Source: Pseudomonas lundensis (GTDB taxonomy: Bacteria; Pseudomonadota; Gammaproteobacteria; Pseudomonadales; Pseudomonadaceae). Taken from it: a stretch of DNA of 54,012 nt. Where the stretch lies: the NCBI RefSeq assembly GCF_001042985.1, contig NZ_JYKY01000030.1, positions 1 through 54,012 of the forward strand, written 5' to 3'. The position numbers and the translations under genes are program-made. Positions 7,045-15,156 of the stretch are shown here, piece by piece (positions within the stretch are counted from its first letter, which is position 1; every line of letters starts with the position of its first letter). The notes below the pieces were generated by a model. That model was not told the origin of the DNA. It ran no database searches and saw only the letters and a list, made by a program, of their open reading frames with translations.

Positions 7045-8091
7045 TCAAGCGTTCGTGTCGTTTTTGACGTCAGATTGCTCTTCATCTTTACCGGGAAAGA
7101 TGACGCTGGCCACGATACCTATGGCCAATACCACCAATACAACGATCAAGCTGGTGTTCGGATCGATGCTGATGCCATGGCCAAACAGGTGATCGGTGGC
7201 GTTCAGGGCCAGCTTGCCGGCAATAAAGAACAACAGCGCGATAACCGATTTTTCCAGGTGAACGAGGTAGCGCTTCAGGGCTTCGAGTACGAAGTACATG
7301 GTCCGCAGGCCCAGAATCGCAAACATCATGGCCGAGTACACGATCAACGGTTCGCGGCTCACGGCGATCACTGCCGGTACGGAGTCGAAGGCGAACAAGA
7401 TGTCCGACACCTCAACCACCACAACACACAAAAACAACGGTGTTGCGAACAAAGCACCCTTGCCCACCAGGGTCATTCCCTTGTTCTGCGGCTTCGTGAT
7501 CTCTTTTTCAAGCTCTGTGCGTGAAACAAAGAAATTATGCCCGTGCAGCTTCGGCCAAACCGGGAAGAGTTTTTTCGCAAACCGGTAAGCAATGTGCTGG
7601 GAATAATCCTCGTCTTCGTCGTCTTCGCTCCCACGCAGCATCATGATCGCCGTCCAGGCCACGACCACGGCGAACAGCACTTCGACCCATGGGCCGAACG
7701 CCAGCAAGCCCGTACCGATAGCCACGAAGATGAGACGGAAAACGATGGCCCCGATGATCCCCCAGTACAAAACACGGTGGCGCAGCGCGTCCGGTATTTT
7801 GAACCAGGCAAAAATCGCCATGAACACAAAGAGGTTGTCGACGCTGAGCACTTTTTCGAGCGCGTAACCGGTCACGAACAGGCTGGCCACGCTCGGGCCG
7901 TGGGCGTAGTACAAGTAACCCGCAAACGCGAGGGAGATCAGCACCCAAAAGATCGACCAGACGGCCGCATTGGTCAGCGTGACCGGTTTATCGCTTTTGT
8001 GCGTGAACAGGTCGATTGCCAGAGCAATGACCGCCAAAGCCACAAATACCGCGATGGTCGTTGGCGGAAAGCCAATTGCCGTGTTTTCCAT
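7045..8091 (-). CDS. terC: TerC-family integral membrane protein
   Basis: The protein is 348 residues with about eight to nine membrane helices. Conserved acidic membrane residues of the TerC family are visible in YALEKVLSVDNLFVFMAIFA and DILFAFDSVPAVIAVSREP. A charged cytoplasmic loop with EDDEDEDY lies in the middle, and the C-terminus is charged. TerC is the membrane anchor of Ter complexes and the superfamily is implicated in metal export. ATG 8091 (MENTAIGFPP) with GAGGA upstream fits enterobacterial TerC (346 residues); an in-frame ATG at 8109 would overlap terB. It lies between terB and terD. Confidence 0.93.
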   Translation of the reverse strand: MENTAIGFPPTTIAVFVALAVIALAIDLFTHKSDKPVTLTNAAVWSIFWVLISLAFAGYLYYAHGPSVASLFVTGYALEKVLSVDNLFVFMAIFAWFKIPDALRHRVLYWGIIGAIVFRLIFVAIGTGLLAFGPWVEVLFAVVVAWTAIMMLRGSEDDEDEDYSQHIAYRFAKKLFPVWPKLHGHNFFVSRTELEKEITKPQNKGMTLVGKGALFATPLFLCVVVVEVSDILFAFDSVPAVIAVSREPLIVYSAMMFAILGLRTMYFVLEALKRYLVHLEKSVIALLFFIAGKLALNATDHLFGHGISIDPNTSLIVVLVVLAIGIVASVIFPGKDEEQSDVKNDTNA

Positions 8092-8098
8092 GATGTCC

Positions 8099-8548
8099 TC
8101 AGAGATCAAAATCGCCAGGGTTCAGCCCCAGCTCATTGCAGATGGTGCGGCAAGCAGCCCGCTCACTTTCATCGAAGTTGCCGTCAGCACTGCCGATGGC
8201 GCAGCACACGCGCACCAGCAGACGCGCGGCATCTTCTTTTTTACGTAATTGACCGATCGACTTCAGTGCTTCGGCACGGCCGATCTGTTGATCGAATTCG
8301 AATTTTTCGCACACGGCGTTGAAGGACTTGATGACGTCTTTCACGTCAAATGCCTTCAGCTCATTCGAGTTCTGGATAAAGCCGACCATCTTTTGCTTTT
8401 CACTGCTGCTGATGTCGCCATCGGAAGCGGCCACCAGCGCGCACCCGGAAACAACGGCTTCCATGAATTCACGGTTCTTGAACTTGCTGACTTCTGCCGA
8501 GAGTTTGTCGCGGGCAGCCGTCGCGTTGGTTTTCAGCCATTCGAGCAT
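8099..8548 (-). CDS. terB: Tellurite resistance protein TerB
   Basis: The protein is 149 residues, all-helical, matching TerB: FMEAVVSGCALVAASDGDIS with the metal-binding SDGDISSSEK loop and the mirrored IGSADGNFDESERAA loop near the C-terminus. The two acidic loops are the conserved metal-chelating sites of the TerB fold. TerB is cytoplasmic and associates with the membrane protein TerC, encoded 7 bp downstream. The start ATG 8548 follows AAGG. Length agrees with the 151-residue enterobacterial protein. Confidence 0.93.
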   Translation of the reverse strand: MLEWLKTNATAARDKLSAEVSKFKNREFMEAVVSGCALVAASDGDISSSEKQKMVGFIQNSNELKAFDVKDVIKSFNAVCEKFEFDQQIGRAEALKSIGQLRKKEDAARLLVRVCCAIGSADGNFDESERAACRTICNELGLNPGDFDL

Positions 8549-8614
8549 GGGAGTTACCTTGTCAGAAATTGAGGGAGCGCCGCCTGCTCCGGCAGGCGGC
8601 CATTCACAGAACGC

Positions 8615-9814
8615 TCATTTGGATCCGGCAGCCCAGCGCATGCCCCAGCCAAAGGCTTTGTCCATGTCTGAATGCCCTTTGAAAAATTCCACCTTGCGGT
8701 TGACCCGCACGCTACCACCCACGTTTTCGAGCAAAGCGATGGCGCACATGCCTTTGCTGCCACCCTCTTCACTCAAACGCACCTCAATCGGGGCTTCGCC
8801 GGGGATATACAAGGTGATGACGCCATCCGTCGCCTGCCAGTTAGGTGCGCCTTCGTAAATGAATGCGTACACCAGCACGCGGCGGATCTGGCGCCATTCC
8901 TTACCGTTGATGCGCAGCCATTCGCCATCACTGACCGAACCTGTGCGGTCATCGCCCATCAGTTGGATAAACGGTGCGTCACGGAAATCGCCAAAGGCAT
9001 TGCCCAAGGCCTGTACCGCGCCTTTGCTGCCGTTTTCCATTTCATAGAGACAACCGACGTCAAGGTCGATACCGCCCGACTTGCCGCGCAACGAGGCAAA
9101 GAAACCGCCGCCGCCACTGTTTTGAGAGCTGCGGTTCCAGTTCAGGTTGATTTTGATCTCGCCGAAGTCGCCGTCTTTCTTTTCAAGGCTGATCGACGGG
9201 CGCTGTTTGTCGAGGGTGATTTTCGACAAGTTCACTTTCGACGCAGGGGCCGGGGCTGCAGGGGCGGCAACGGGCGCAGGTGCGGGGGTCGGAGCGGCTG
9301 ACGGAGCAGGCGCCGCGATGTCCACCCCGAAGTGCTGAGCCAGAGGGGCAAGCCCGCCCGCAAAGCCCTGTGCCACGCAACGGAACTTCCACGCGCCCTG
9401 GCGACGATAAAACTCACCCAGGATCAAGGCGGTTTCTTGCATGCCCTGGGTCGGGATCGGAGCTTCGATTCCGCCACTGACCGACACGTTCAAAACCGGG
9501 AACGCCGCGAATTTGGCCTTGTTCTCGTAAATGGTGGCCGTCAGGGCGACCTTCTCGACGGCCTGATCGATCGCCTCCAGGTTCAAACTGAAGACCGTGC
9601 GCCCCGCCGCTGATTCGACCAGTTTGACCGCGCCGTTGTTGACGCTTTGCTGGCCGAAGAAACACATGTCGTTGTCGCCACGCACCTTGCCAGTATCGGT
9701 GAGCAAGAACGCCGAAACGTCCAGGTCAGCGCCCGCAACCGGGGTGTAGGTGATGGTGACGGTTTGCACGCCCGCGGAAACGGAGGTGTTGGCACCCGGC
9801 GTCAATGTGCTCAT
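8615..9814 (-). CDS. terA: Tellurium resistance protein TerA (TerD domain plus TerA C-terminal domain)
   Basis: The protein is 399 residues. Residues about 1-165 are a TerD-like domain (GADLDVSAFLLTDTGKVRGD, LILGEFYRRQGAWKFRCVAQ) without the GDGDDE calcium segment. Residues about 168-198 are an Ala/Pro-rich flexible linker. From about 200 a second beta-rich domain carries KITLDKQRPSISLEKKDGDF, GIDLDVGCLYEMENGSKG, MGDDRTGS and the FGWGMRWAAG end. This architecture is typical of TerA. Its ATG overlaps the terZ stop by 4 bp (ATGA), so the two are translationally coupled. The partial loss of acidic residues in the first domain suggests altered or absent calcium binding there. Confidence 0.92.
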   Translation of the reverse strand: MSTLTPGANTSVSAGVQTVTITYTPVAGADLDVSAFLLTDTGKVRGDNDMCFFGQQSVNNGAVKLVESAAGRTVFSLNLEAIDQAVEKVALTATIYENKAKFAAFPVLNVSVSGGIEAPIPTQGMQETALILGEFYRRQGAWKFRCVAQGFAGGLAPLAQHFGVDIAAPAPSAAPTPAPAPVAAPAAPAPASKVNLSKITLDKQRPSISLEKKDGDFGEIKINLNWNRSSQNSGGGGFFASLRGKSGGIDLDVGCLYEMENGSKGAVQALGNAFGDFRDAPFIQLMGDDRTGSVSDGEWLRINGKEWRQIRRVLVYAFIYEGAPNWQATDGVITLYIPGEAPIEVRLSEEGGSKGMCAIALLENVGGSVRVNRKVEFFKGHSDMDKAFGWGMRWAAGSK

Positions 9815-10401
9815 GCGCGCACCGCCCGAGCGGCATCGTTAACCAGATCCTGTGCAGTACGGCCATTGGCCACGGTGCCGAGGGTGGTGAAGTCCCAACC
9901 TGCAGAGGTGCGGCTCAGGTTCGCCATGACCAGGCCGGTGTGACGGCCTTTTTCCGATAAAACAAAACGCGCCAGTTCTTTGCCGCTGACTTCATCGACG
10001 ATACGGCAGTAAGCGTTCTCGACCGCTTCAAAGTTCTGCCCGGTGAACGAGTTCACGGTAAACACCAGGTGCTTGACGTTGGCGGGTAATTTCTCAAGGT
10101 TGACCTGAATCGACTCGTCGTCGCCGTCCCCCTCGCCAGTGCGGTTGTCGCCCGAGTGGACGATGGAGCCATCCTTGGACTTGAGTTCACGAAACCACAC
10201 CAGGTCCAGCGATTGCTTGTCGCTGTCGAGCACGATGCACGACGCATCCAGGTCGATGGCGCTGTCACTGTTCAGTAGCTTGGCAAAAAAACCGCTGGGT
10301 TTGACCGGGTCCCAGCCTAGGCCCATGCGGATTTTCTTGAGACCGGTTCCGGCTTCTTTTTCGAGGGAAATGGTTTGGTTCTTGGACAGCGAAATGGCCA
10401 T
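9811..10401 (-). CDS. terZ: TerD-family protein TerZ
   Basis: The protein is 196 residues, one TerD domain: MAISLSKNQTISLEKEAGTG, MGLGWDPVKPSGFFAKLL (an insert typical of TerZ), AIDLDASCIV, VHSGDNRTGEGDGDDESI (calcium site) and LARFVLSEKGRHTGLVMANL. ATG 10401 follows AAGGAG; upstream in-frame codons lack a ribosome site. It is the first of the six ter genes and follows the biosynthetic genes on the same strand, 76 bp after the HAD-IB stop. No separate promoter or terminator is obvious in that gap, so read-through from the upstream genes is likely. Confidence 0.9.
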   Translation of the reverse strand: MAISLSKNQTISLEKEAGTGLKKIRMGLGWDPVKPSGFFAKLLNSDSAIDLDASCIVLDSDKQSLDLVWFRELKSKDGSIVHSGDNRTGEGDGDDESIQVNLEKLPANVKHLVFTVNSFTGQNFEAVENAYCRIVDEVSGKELARFVLSEKGRHTGLVMANLSRTSAGWDFTTLGTVANGRTAQDLVNDAARAVRA

Positions 10402-10477
10402 GAAGCGTCTCCTTGTCTGCATCGATGCACAACGTGCTGTTTAACCTAATCTAACGCCTGTATATGACGAGCAGTGC

Positions 10478-11161
10478 TTACAGTTCTTCACGCAAGCACA
10501 CGTCAAGCGGCCGCTTGCGGCGCCACAGCGCATGAAATTCACGCCAGTGGGGCTCTTGAGCGGCGCCGAGCATTTGTTCATCGCCCCGGGTGTCACCCCA
10601 GGCGCGCAATGTGTATTGGTCCAAAGGCCCGTATTGCGCCTCCAGACGGATGACTTTTTGTTCACACCGGCAGTTAGTGCCGCTGATTTCACCGGTCAGC
10701 ACGCCGTTTACCGCCTCCAGTTGAGTGCCGATCAAGCCGATACCCAGTTTTTTGGCGAACGGTTTGAGTACCAATTCAGGCGATGCCGAGCAAATGGTCA
10801 CGAGCGCCTGCTGCTCTCGTTGATGGGCGACAGATGTTAAGCCCAAAGGCCGCATTAACCGCTGCCACGAAACGTCACAAAATGCTTCAGCACGCTCTTC
10901 AACCCACGCGACTTTGGCACCTGTCAGATAGACCGTGATGAGCTTTTCCTTCAGGTCGTTGCGGGAAATCTGCCCCAGCAAGTAGCTGAGCGTCGCTGGA
11001 ATCATCCGGAACAGACGCATGGCAAACAGCCGATTGCCGAACGCAAAGCGTAAAAACGGTACAAAACTGTCATGATAGGTCAGCGTGCCGTCGAAGTCGA
11101 ACGCCGACAGCACCTGTTTATTTGTAACCGGTTTATTTAAAACGTTGTTCAACCTACCCAT
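10478..11161 (-). CDS. HAD-IB family hydrolase (SerB-like) of the Ter-linked biosynthetic cluster
   Basis: The protein is 227 residues. HAD motif I is AFDFDGTLTYHDS (nucleophile Asp and acid/base Asp), motif II the Ser of TICSASPE, then a Lys in CEQKVIRLEA, and motif IV is WGDTRGDEQML. The helical cap with KLITVYLTGA is that of subfamily IB, as in phosphoserine phosphatase and CicA. In Ter systems such phosphatases are predicted to trim a phosphorylated, nucleotide-like intermediate; the actual substrate is unknown. Its start ATG 11161 lies inside the end of the CitE-like gene (13-bp overlap), showing tight coupling. Confidence 0.85.
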   Translation of the reverse strand: MGRLNNVLNKPVTNKQVLSAFDFDGTLTYHDSFVPFLRFAFGNRLFAMRLFRMIPATLSYLLGQISRNDLKEKLITVYLTGAKVAWVEERAEAFCDVSWQRLMRPLGLTSVAHQREQQALVTICSASPELVLKPFAKKLGIGLIGTQLEAVNGVLTGEISGTNCRCEQKVIRLEAQYGPLDQYTLRAWGDTRGDEQMLGAAQEPHWREFHALWRRKRPLDVCLREEL

Positions 11162-12108
11162 TCAGCCAATCTCAGGCTGCCTCCAAAAGTGTCGGAAGGG
11201 TTACCGCACTCTGTGCGAACCCCTTGCCAATGAGCGCGTTCGATAACGGTTTGCGCCCATTTGTAATGTGTTGCCGGCTCGCACATGGCGTCGTTGAACT
11301 TGAACACCGCGGGCGCCGACTCACTCAGTATTTGGCGTGCGCTGTTCAAATCTTCAAGGGTGACTTGCAACGCCTTGTGGATAACCGTGATTTGCGACGG
11401 GTGTATCGCGGTTTTACCCACAAGCCCGTGCGCAATGTCCAATGCCAGCTCCTGCTCCAGCAGATGCGGTGTATTGAGCTGTTCAAACACCGGCGCCGTC
11501 AGCGCAAAACCCGCCGCGCCCATCACCCCGCACAACATCGGGATCACGTAACTCATGGGCGTACTGTAAAGCGTCAGGGCCGGGCTGCGCCGCAAGCCCA
11601 GGCAGCCCATCAGGTCATTGCCGCCAATGCGCAGGGCGATGATACGTCCCGGCAACTGTTCCAGCATGGCGTCACGCAGCTCCACCATGGCCCCCGGATC
11701 AAACACCTCCGGGGTTTCAAGCGTCGGCATCAGCATCAGTTCGTGACGGGTAACGGCCTGTTGCCATTGACGAATGTTGCTCAGGCGCAATTTGGGCACC
11801 ACAAAACCATCGACGTGACGCATCAACGACCACTCGTTGAGCACCGCCGCCATTTCCGCATCCCGCGGGCGAACAAACAGAATCGGCCCGCCGGACGGTC
11901 GTCCGCCCCGGGCTTCTATCCCCAATAACAGATGCTTGAGATTGGACAGCGCCTGCTGCACGTCGGTCTCGGCGACAGCGTCTTCCAGGCACACCACCAA
12001 TGAGCGCAACCCTTGAATCTTCTCGCCAAACACCACATCCAGAATGTCCGCACGGGTGGCGGGCATATACAGCGTGGCGCCCAAGGCATAAGCGGAATGT
12101 CTGATCAT
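11149..12108 (-). CDS. CitE/HpcH-like TIM-barrel C-C bond lyase of the Ter-linked cluster
   Basis: The protein is 319 residues. It has the citrate-lyase-beta/HpcH barrel pattern: ATLYMPATR at the first strand, RSLVVCLEDAVAETD (metal-binding Glu-Asp), FVRPRD, GFVVPKL, LMPTLETPEV, IGGNDLMGCLG, and GLVGKTAIHPSQI at the C-terminal end. It probably cleaves or forms a C-C bond on a small acyl or sugar-like substrate; family knowledge places such lyases in the predicted nucleoside-like metabolite pathway beside Ter genes. The start ATG 12108 overlaps the upstream stop as TGATG. The substrate is not known. Confidence 0.85.
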   Translation of the reverse strand: MIRHSAYALGATLYMPATRADILDVVFGEKIQGLRSLVVCLEDAVAETDVQQALSNLKHLLLGIEARGGRPSGGPILFVRPRDAEMAAVLNEWSLMRHVDGFVVPKLRLSNIRQWQQAVTRHELMLMPTLETPEVFDPGAMVELRDAMLEQLPGRIIALRIGGNDLMGCLGLRRSPALTLYSTPMSYVIPMLCGVMGAAGFALTAPVFEQLNTPHLLEQELALDIAHGLVGKTAIHPSQITVIHKALQVTLEDLNSARQILSESAPAVFKFNDAMCEPATHYKWAQTVIERAHWQGVRTECGNPSDTFGGSLRLAEWVG

Positions 12109-13202
12109 CAACGAACACTCCTGATCACGGTCACGGCCCGATAAGGCCCCAGCTCATCGCCCGCCTCTTCGACGTCAATATTGGCCTGACGGGTCAGGTG
12201 CATCAGCAATTGCACATCCTGATCGTCGCGGCTGCGTACCAGCACGTGGTCCGGCACGCGGCGCATCACCGCGCGCGTGGCTTCGGCAATGCCCGGTTTG
12301 ACGCGATTAGGGTTGGTCACCCCGAACCGCGTCGAGATACGTTCGACCGCAGCCACGGCTGAGTGTTGCAACGCATGTGCCTGCTCGCAGGTCCACGGCA
12401 GCGCCGGTGCCTGTGGCGCCAATAGCGCGCGCTCGCGTTCGATGCTGTGGATAAATGCCTGCGTCACGTCGTGCTCGGCCAAATGCCCATACACCACGCA
12501 CCCGTGCAGGCCCGGATCAGTTGGCCAGATGGAGCGCGAAACCAGCCCCGACACGGTGGCCCCCAGGATGCCCGAGGGAATCAACCAGTCTTCGGCCGAT
12601 GCCGACAACCACGCCCGACCACATGGGTCGGCCAATACCACGAGACGCGGCTCGGACGGGAAACGCGCATCCCCCGCCAGGCTGTCGCGAATCTGACCGC
12701 TGATCGCCCCTTTACCGGTCCAGCCGTCCACGAACACGATGTTCTCGGCGCCGTGGGTCTTGATGATAGCTTCAAGTGCCACGCTGTCGATGCCACGGTC
12801 ACGAATGATGCTGATGCCGTAGTGCCGCGCGTCGCGCCCCATTTCAACCAGCGCCCGACGCAGCAGTACGCCCAACGGCAACCCGGCGCGCACAAACGAC
12901 ACCAGCGCAATCGAGGAACCCTGATACCGCTCATTCAGGGCCAGGGCCAATGCCTGAACATCGGCGGCCATGCGTGCGCCATTTTGCGCCAGCGCTTGCA
13001 GGTAAAGGCTTTTGTGAGTGTCAGACGGCGGGTGTTCCTGACTGATCATTTCCGAATAGTGGCGCTGTTGGGTCTGAATCAGACGCTCTTTTTCCTCTAC
13101 GTCGGTGACGTCGATGTCCATCGCCCGCAACAGGAAATGCACGTCATCCGGGGCATAGCTGCCACTGCCTACCGTGGTTAAACCGTCAAACGCGTCACGC
13201 AT
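12108..13202 (-). CDS. StiP/PRTase-type protein with C-terminal PELOTA RNA-binding domain
   Basis: The protein is about 364 residues. Residues 1-270 match the StiP (PF11202) region: HYSEMISQEHPPSDTHKSLY, IALVSFVRAGLPLGVLLRRA, HYGISIIRDRGID and a PRPP-loop-like VFVDGWTGKGAI. The family has been described both as a cysteine protease and as a phosphoribosyltransferase-like enzyme; the loop favours the latter. Residues about 285-360 (ATRAVMRRVPDHVLVRSRDD onward) look like the small PELOTA RNA-binding domain often fused here. ATG 13202 is preferred over GTG 13211; either overlaps the HAD gene end. It is part of the tightly packed biosynthetic operon. Reaction and any RNA target are inferred. Confidence 0.8.
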   Translation of the reverse strand: MRDAFDGLTTVGSGSYAPDDVHFLLRAMDIDVTDVEEKERLIQTQQRHYSEMISQEHPPSDTHKSLYLQALAQNGARMAADVQALALALNERYQGSSIALVSFVRAGLPLGVLLRRALVEMGRDARHYGISIIRDRGIDSVALEAIIKTHGAENIVFVDGWTGKGAISGQIRDSLAGDARFPSEPRLVVLADPCGRAWLSASAEDWLIPSGILGATVSGLVSRSIWPTDPGLHGCVVYGHLAEHDVTQAFIHSIERERALLAPQAPALPWTCEQAHALQHSAVAAVERISTRFGVTNPNRVKPGIAEATRAVMRRVPDHVLVRSRDDQDVQLLMHLTRQANIDVEEAGDELGPYRAVTVIRSVR

Positions 13203-13956
13203 GGTCAACACTCGCCATCACATGGCTGGCCAGTTGCCCACGACGGGGCGTGCCCCACCAGTCGCATTCGGCCATAAACCCCAGGTCCGACACACTGTCG
13301 CCAAAACCCAGCATCGGCCGCTTGCCATTGACCGCCTGATCGCGACGAATCCATTCGCGCACGGCTTCGCGCTTTTGCAGCGCCAGCGGCAGAAACGCCA
13401 GATTGTTGCCATTGCCATGCACATACAAACCGTCCAGCAAACCCCGCGCCTTGACCTCGGCCAGCACGGTCAGCAGCGCGTCGTCGGTTTCGTTGTTGTG
13501 TTTGGTGACGACGTAATGGGCCAGCCCCTGTTCCTCCACCACCCAGCCGCGCAGCGAAAAACCCAGTTCGGCGCCAATGGCCAGGGTGTGCTCGCTCAGT
13601 TGGTGCAAACGGGTTTGTTCCTGCGCCAGCAAGTCGCCCATGCGTGCATGCCAGGCGGCGTCCAGCGACCCATCGGCGGCAAGGATCACGCCTCCGTGGG
13701 CGCACACCGCGCCATGGGCAAACGGCAACTGCACCCGCTGATAGGCTTCGATGCTGCGCGCCGTCACCGGCACCACATCAGAGGTGGCCAACAGCCACTC
13801 AACAAAGCTCTTTTGGGTGGCGTTCATAAAGCCGTTAGGCTGCCCGTCAACATCGAGCGTGGCGGTAAAACGGGGTTCATCGCCCATTTTGCGGGCGGTC
13901 TGGAACAGGGTGTCGTCGAGATCGACGAACACCAGCGGACGATTAGTTGTCATCAA
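13195..13956 (-). CDS. Cof-type HAD hydrolase of the Ter-linked cluster
   Basis: The protein is 253 residues. Motif I is PLVFVDLDDTLFQT, motif II is the VVPVTARS threonine region, and motif IV is GFGDSVSDLGFMAECDW. Between them lies the large alpha/beta C2 cap typical of the Cof/sucrose-phosphatase group. A phosphatase acting on a sugar- or nucleotide-phosphate intermediate is likely. ATG 13956 (or ATG 13953) overlaps the PRTase gene end by about 14 bp and the next gene starts within its last codons, so the three are one translational unit. This is the second HAD enzyme of the operon, distinct in cap type from the IB member. Confidence 0.85.
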   Translation of the reverse strand: MMTTNRPLVFVDLDDTLFQTARKMGDEPRFTATLDVDGQPNGFMNATQKSFVEWLLATSDVVPVTARSIEAYQRVQLPFAHGAVCAHGGVILAADGSLDAAWHARMGDLLAQEQTRLHQLSEHTLAIGAELGFSLRGWVVEEQGLAHYVVTKHNNETDDALLTVLAEVKARGLLDGLYVHGNGNNLAFLPLALQKREAVREWIRRDQAVNGKRPMLGFGDSVSDLGFMAECDWWGTPRRGQLASHVMASVDHA

Positions 13957-15079
13957 CGATCACCTGCGCATTCAACGCGCTGACCAGCGCCGGGTCGACG
14001 GCCGCGGCCGGCGTTTCGCTGCAAATCAGCACCCGGTCGAACTGGCCGGGGGCGACGTTATACAAAAAGTTAGGAATGCCCAGCCCGTAGTTATCGGAAA
14101 AACACAGCGCATGGTCAATGGCATGGCCCAGGGCAATCGGCGAACGGCTGGTGGAACTGAAATGCACATCAGCCCCCGCCTTTTCCAGGCGCTCGGCCAG
14201 CAAGAAGGGACGCCACACAAACTCGCTGGTGCCCACGACCAAAATGCGCTCGCCGGGTGTGACGTGCAGGTCGGGCGCCAGCGTATCGCGGTGTTCGCTC
14301 ACCCCCATGCGGCCCCAGTCGCGACGCGGGTCCAGCGTCCAGTCACCTTGGGCAACACTGCCCACTTCAGGCATGTCCGGCAAATCAGCGGTGGGATCTT
14401 CGTGGAACGTGTAGCGACCGTCGAGCAACGAGACACTGGTCACTTGATCGCCCATCGCGTGACGCACGGCGTCTTGCGACCAGTCTGTCAGGGTGGCGGT
14501 CACCAGACGCTCAATGCGCGTAAGCCCGGCATCCACCAAGGCTTTGGACAGGTTAATAAAGGTATTGCCAGTGGAGGCTTCGTCATCCACCAGCACCAGC
14601 GAGCGCGCCGCCATCATCCGCTCACGGGTGACCGCATCAGCGGGCAGGTGCAGCAAATGCGAACTGGCGTGGCTGTGCTCTTCTTCAAAGCGGGCAAACA
14701 ATTGGCTGCCGGTCGGGTGACGGGTGCTGACCAGGTACACGGTGTCATCGCGAGTCTGGCTCAAGGCTCTGTGCACACCGGCGCCAAGGCCGACGGCGGT
14801 TTCAGCCATACCGATCACCAGCACTGGGCCGGGCAAGTCCGCAGGAATTTTTGCCGCAAGGGCGTTGAAACTGTCAGCCATCAACGAAGGACGCGCCGGT
14901 ATATGGCGACCGAGCACACGGGAAACAAACAAAAAAGCGCGCTTGGGATTACGACGTTCAGCGAAACTGAAAAGTGCCTCCGGGTCAAAGGTCGATGCAT
15001 TGACCTCAACCTGGAGACGACCACGCTTAAGGTTTGCGTGCAAAACCTTGGAGCCGGTCAGGGGGTTACCGCTATTCAT
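13943..15079 (-). CDS. Phosphoribosyltransferase with TRSP domain (Ter-linked cluster)
   Basis: The protein is 378 residues. The N-terminal two thirds is an orotate-PRTase-like domain: VLVIGMAETAVGLGAGVHRA, VYLVSTRHPTG and the PRPP-binding loop LVLVDDEASTGNTFINL with its two acidic residues. The C-terminal third (from VTPGERILVVGTSEFVWRPF through FSSTSRSPI to VLICSETP) matches the TRSP domain named after its TRSP-like motif, here STSRSPI. Together they are predicted to transfer a ribosyl group in synthesis of a nucleoside-like product. It follows the TerD-protease gene by 77 bp. The ribosome site before ATG 15079 is weak (AGGTAA). Confidence 0.87.
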   Translation of the reverse strand: MNSGNPLTGSKVLHANLKRGRLQVEVNASTFDPEALFSFAERRNPKRAFLFVSRVLGRHIPARPSLMADSFNALAAKIPADLPGPVLVIGMAETAVGLGAGVHRALSQTRDDTVYLVSTRHPTGSQLFARFEEEHSHASSHLLHLPADAVTRERMMAARSLVLVDDEASTGNTFINLSKALVDAGLTRIERLVTATLTDWSQDAVRHAMGDQVTSVSLLDGRYTFHEDPTADLPDMPEVGSVAQGDWTLDPRRDWGRMGVSEHRDTLAPDLHVTPGERILVVGTSEFVWRPFLLAERLEKAGADVHFSSTSRSPIALGHAIDHALCFSDNYGLGIPNFLYNVAPGQFDRVLICSETPAAAVDPALVSALNAQVIVDDN

Positions 15080-15156
15080 TAAAATTGATTACCTGGAAAT
15101 ACAAAAAAAGTGAGAGACGATTCGCGAGTCAACGGGTTATGACAAGCACGAAATCG

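Noticed and set aside
13751..15082. 443-codon plus-strand frame opposite the PRTase gene
   Set aside because: The minus-strand PRTase/TRSP gene has all family motifs; the opposite frame resembles nothing.
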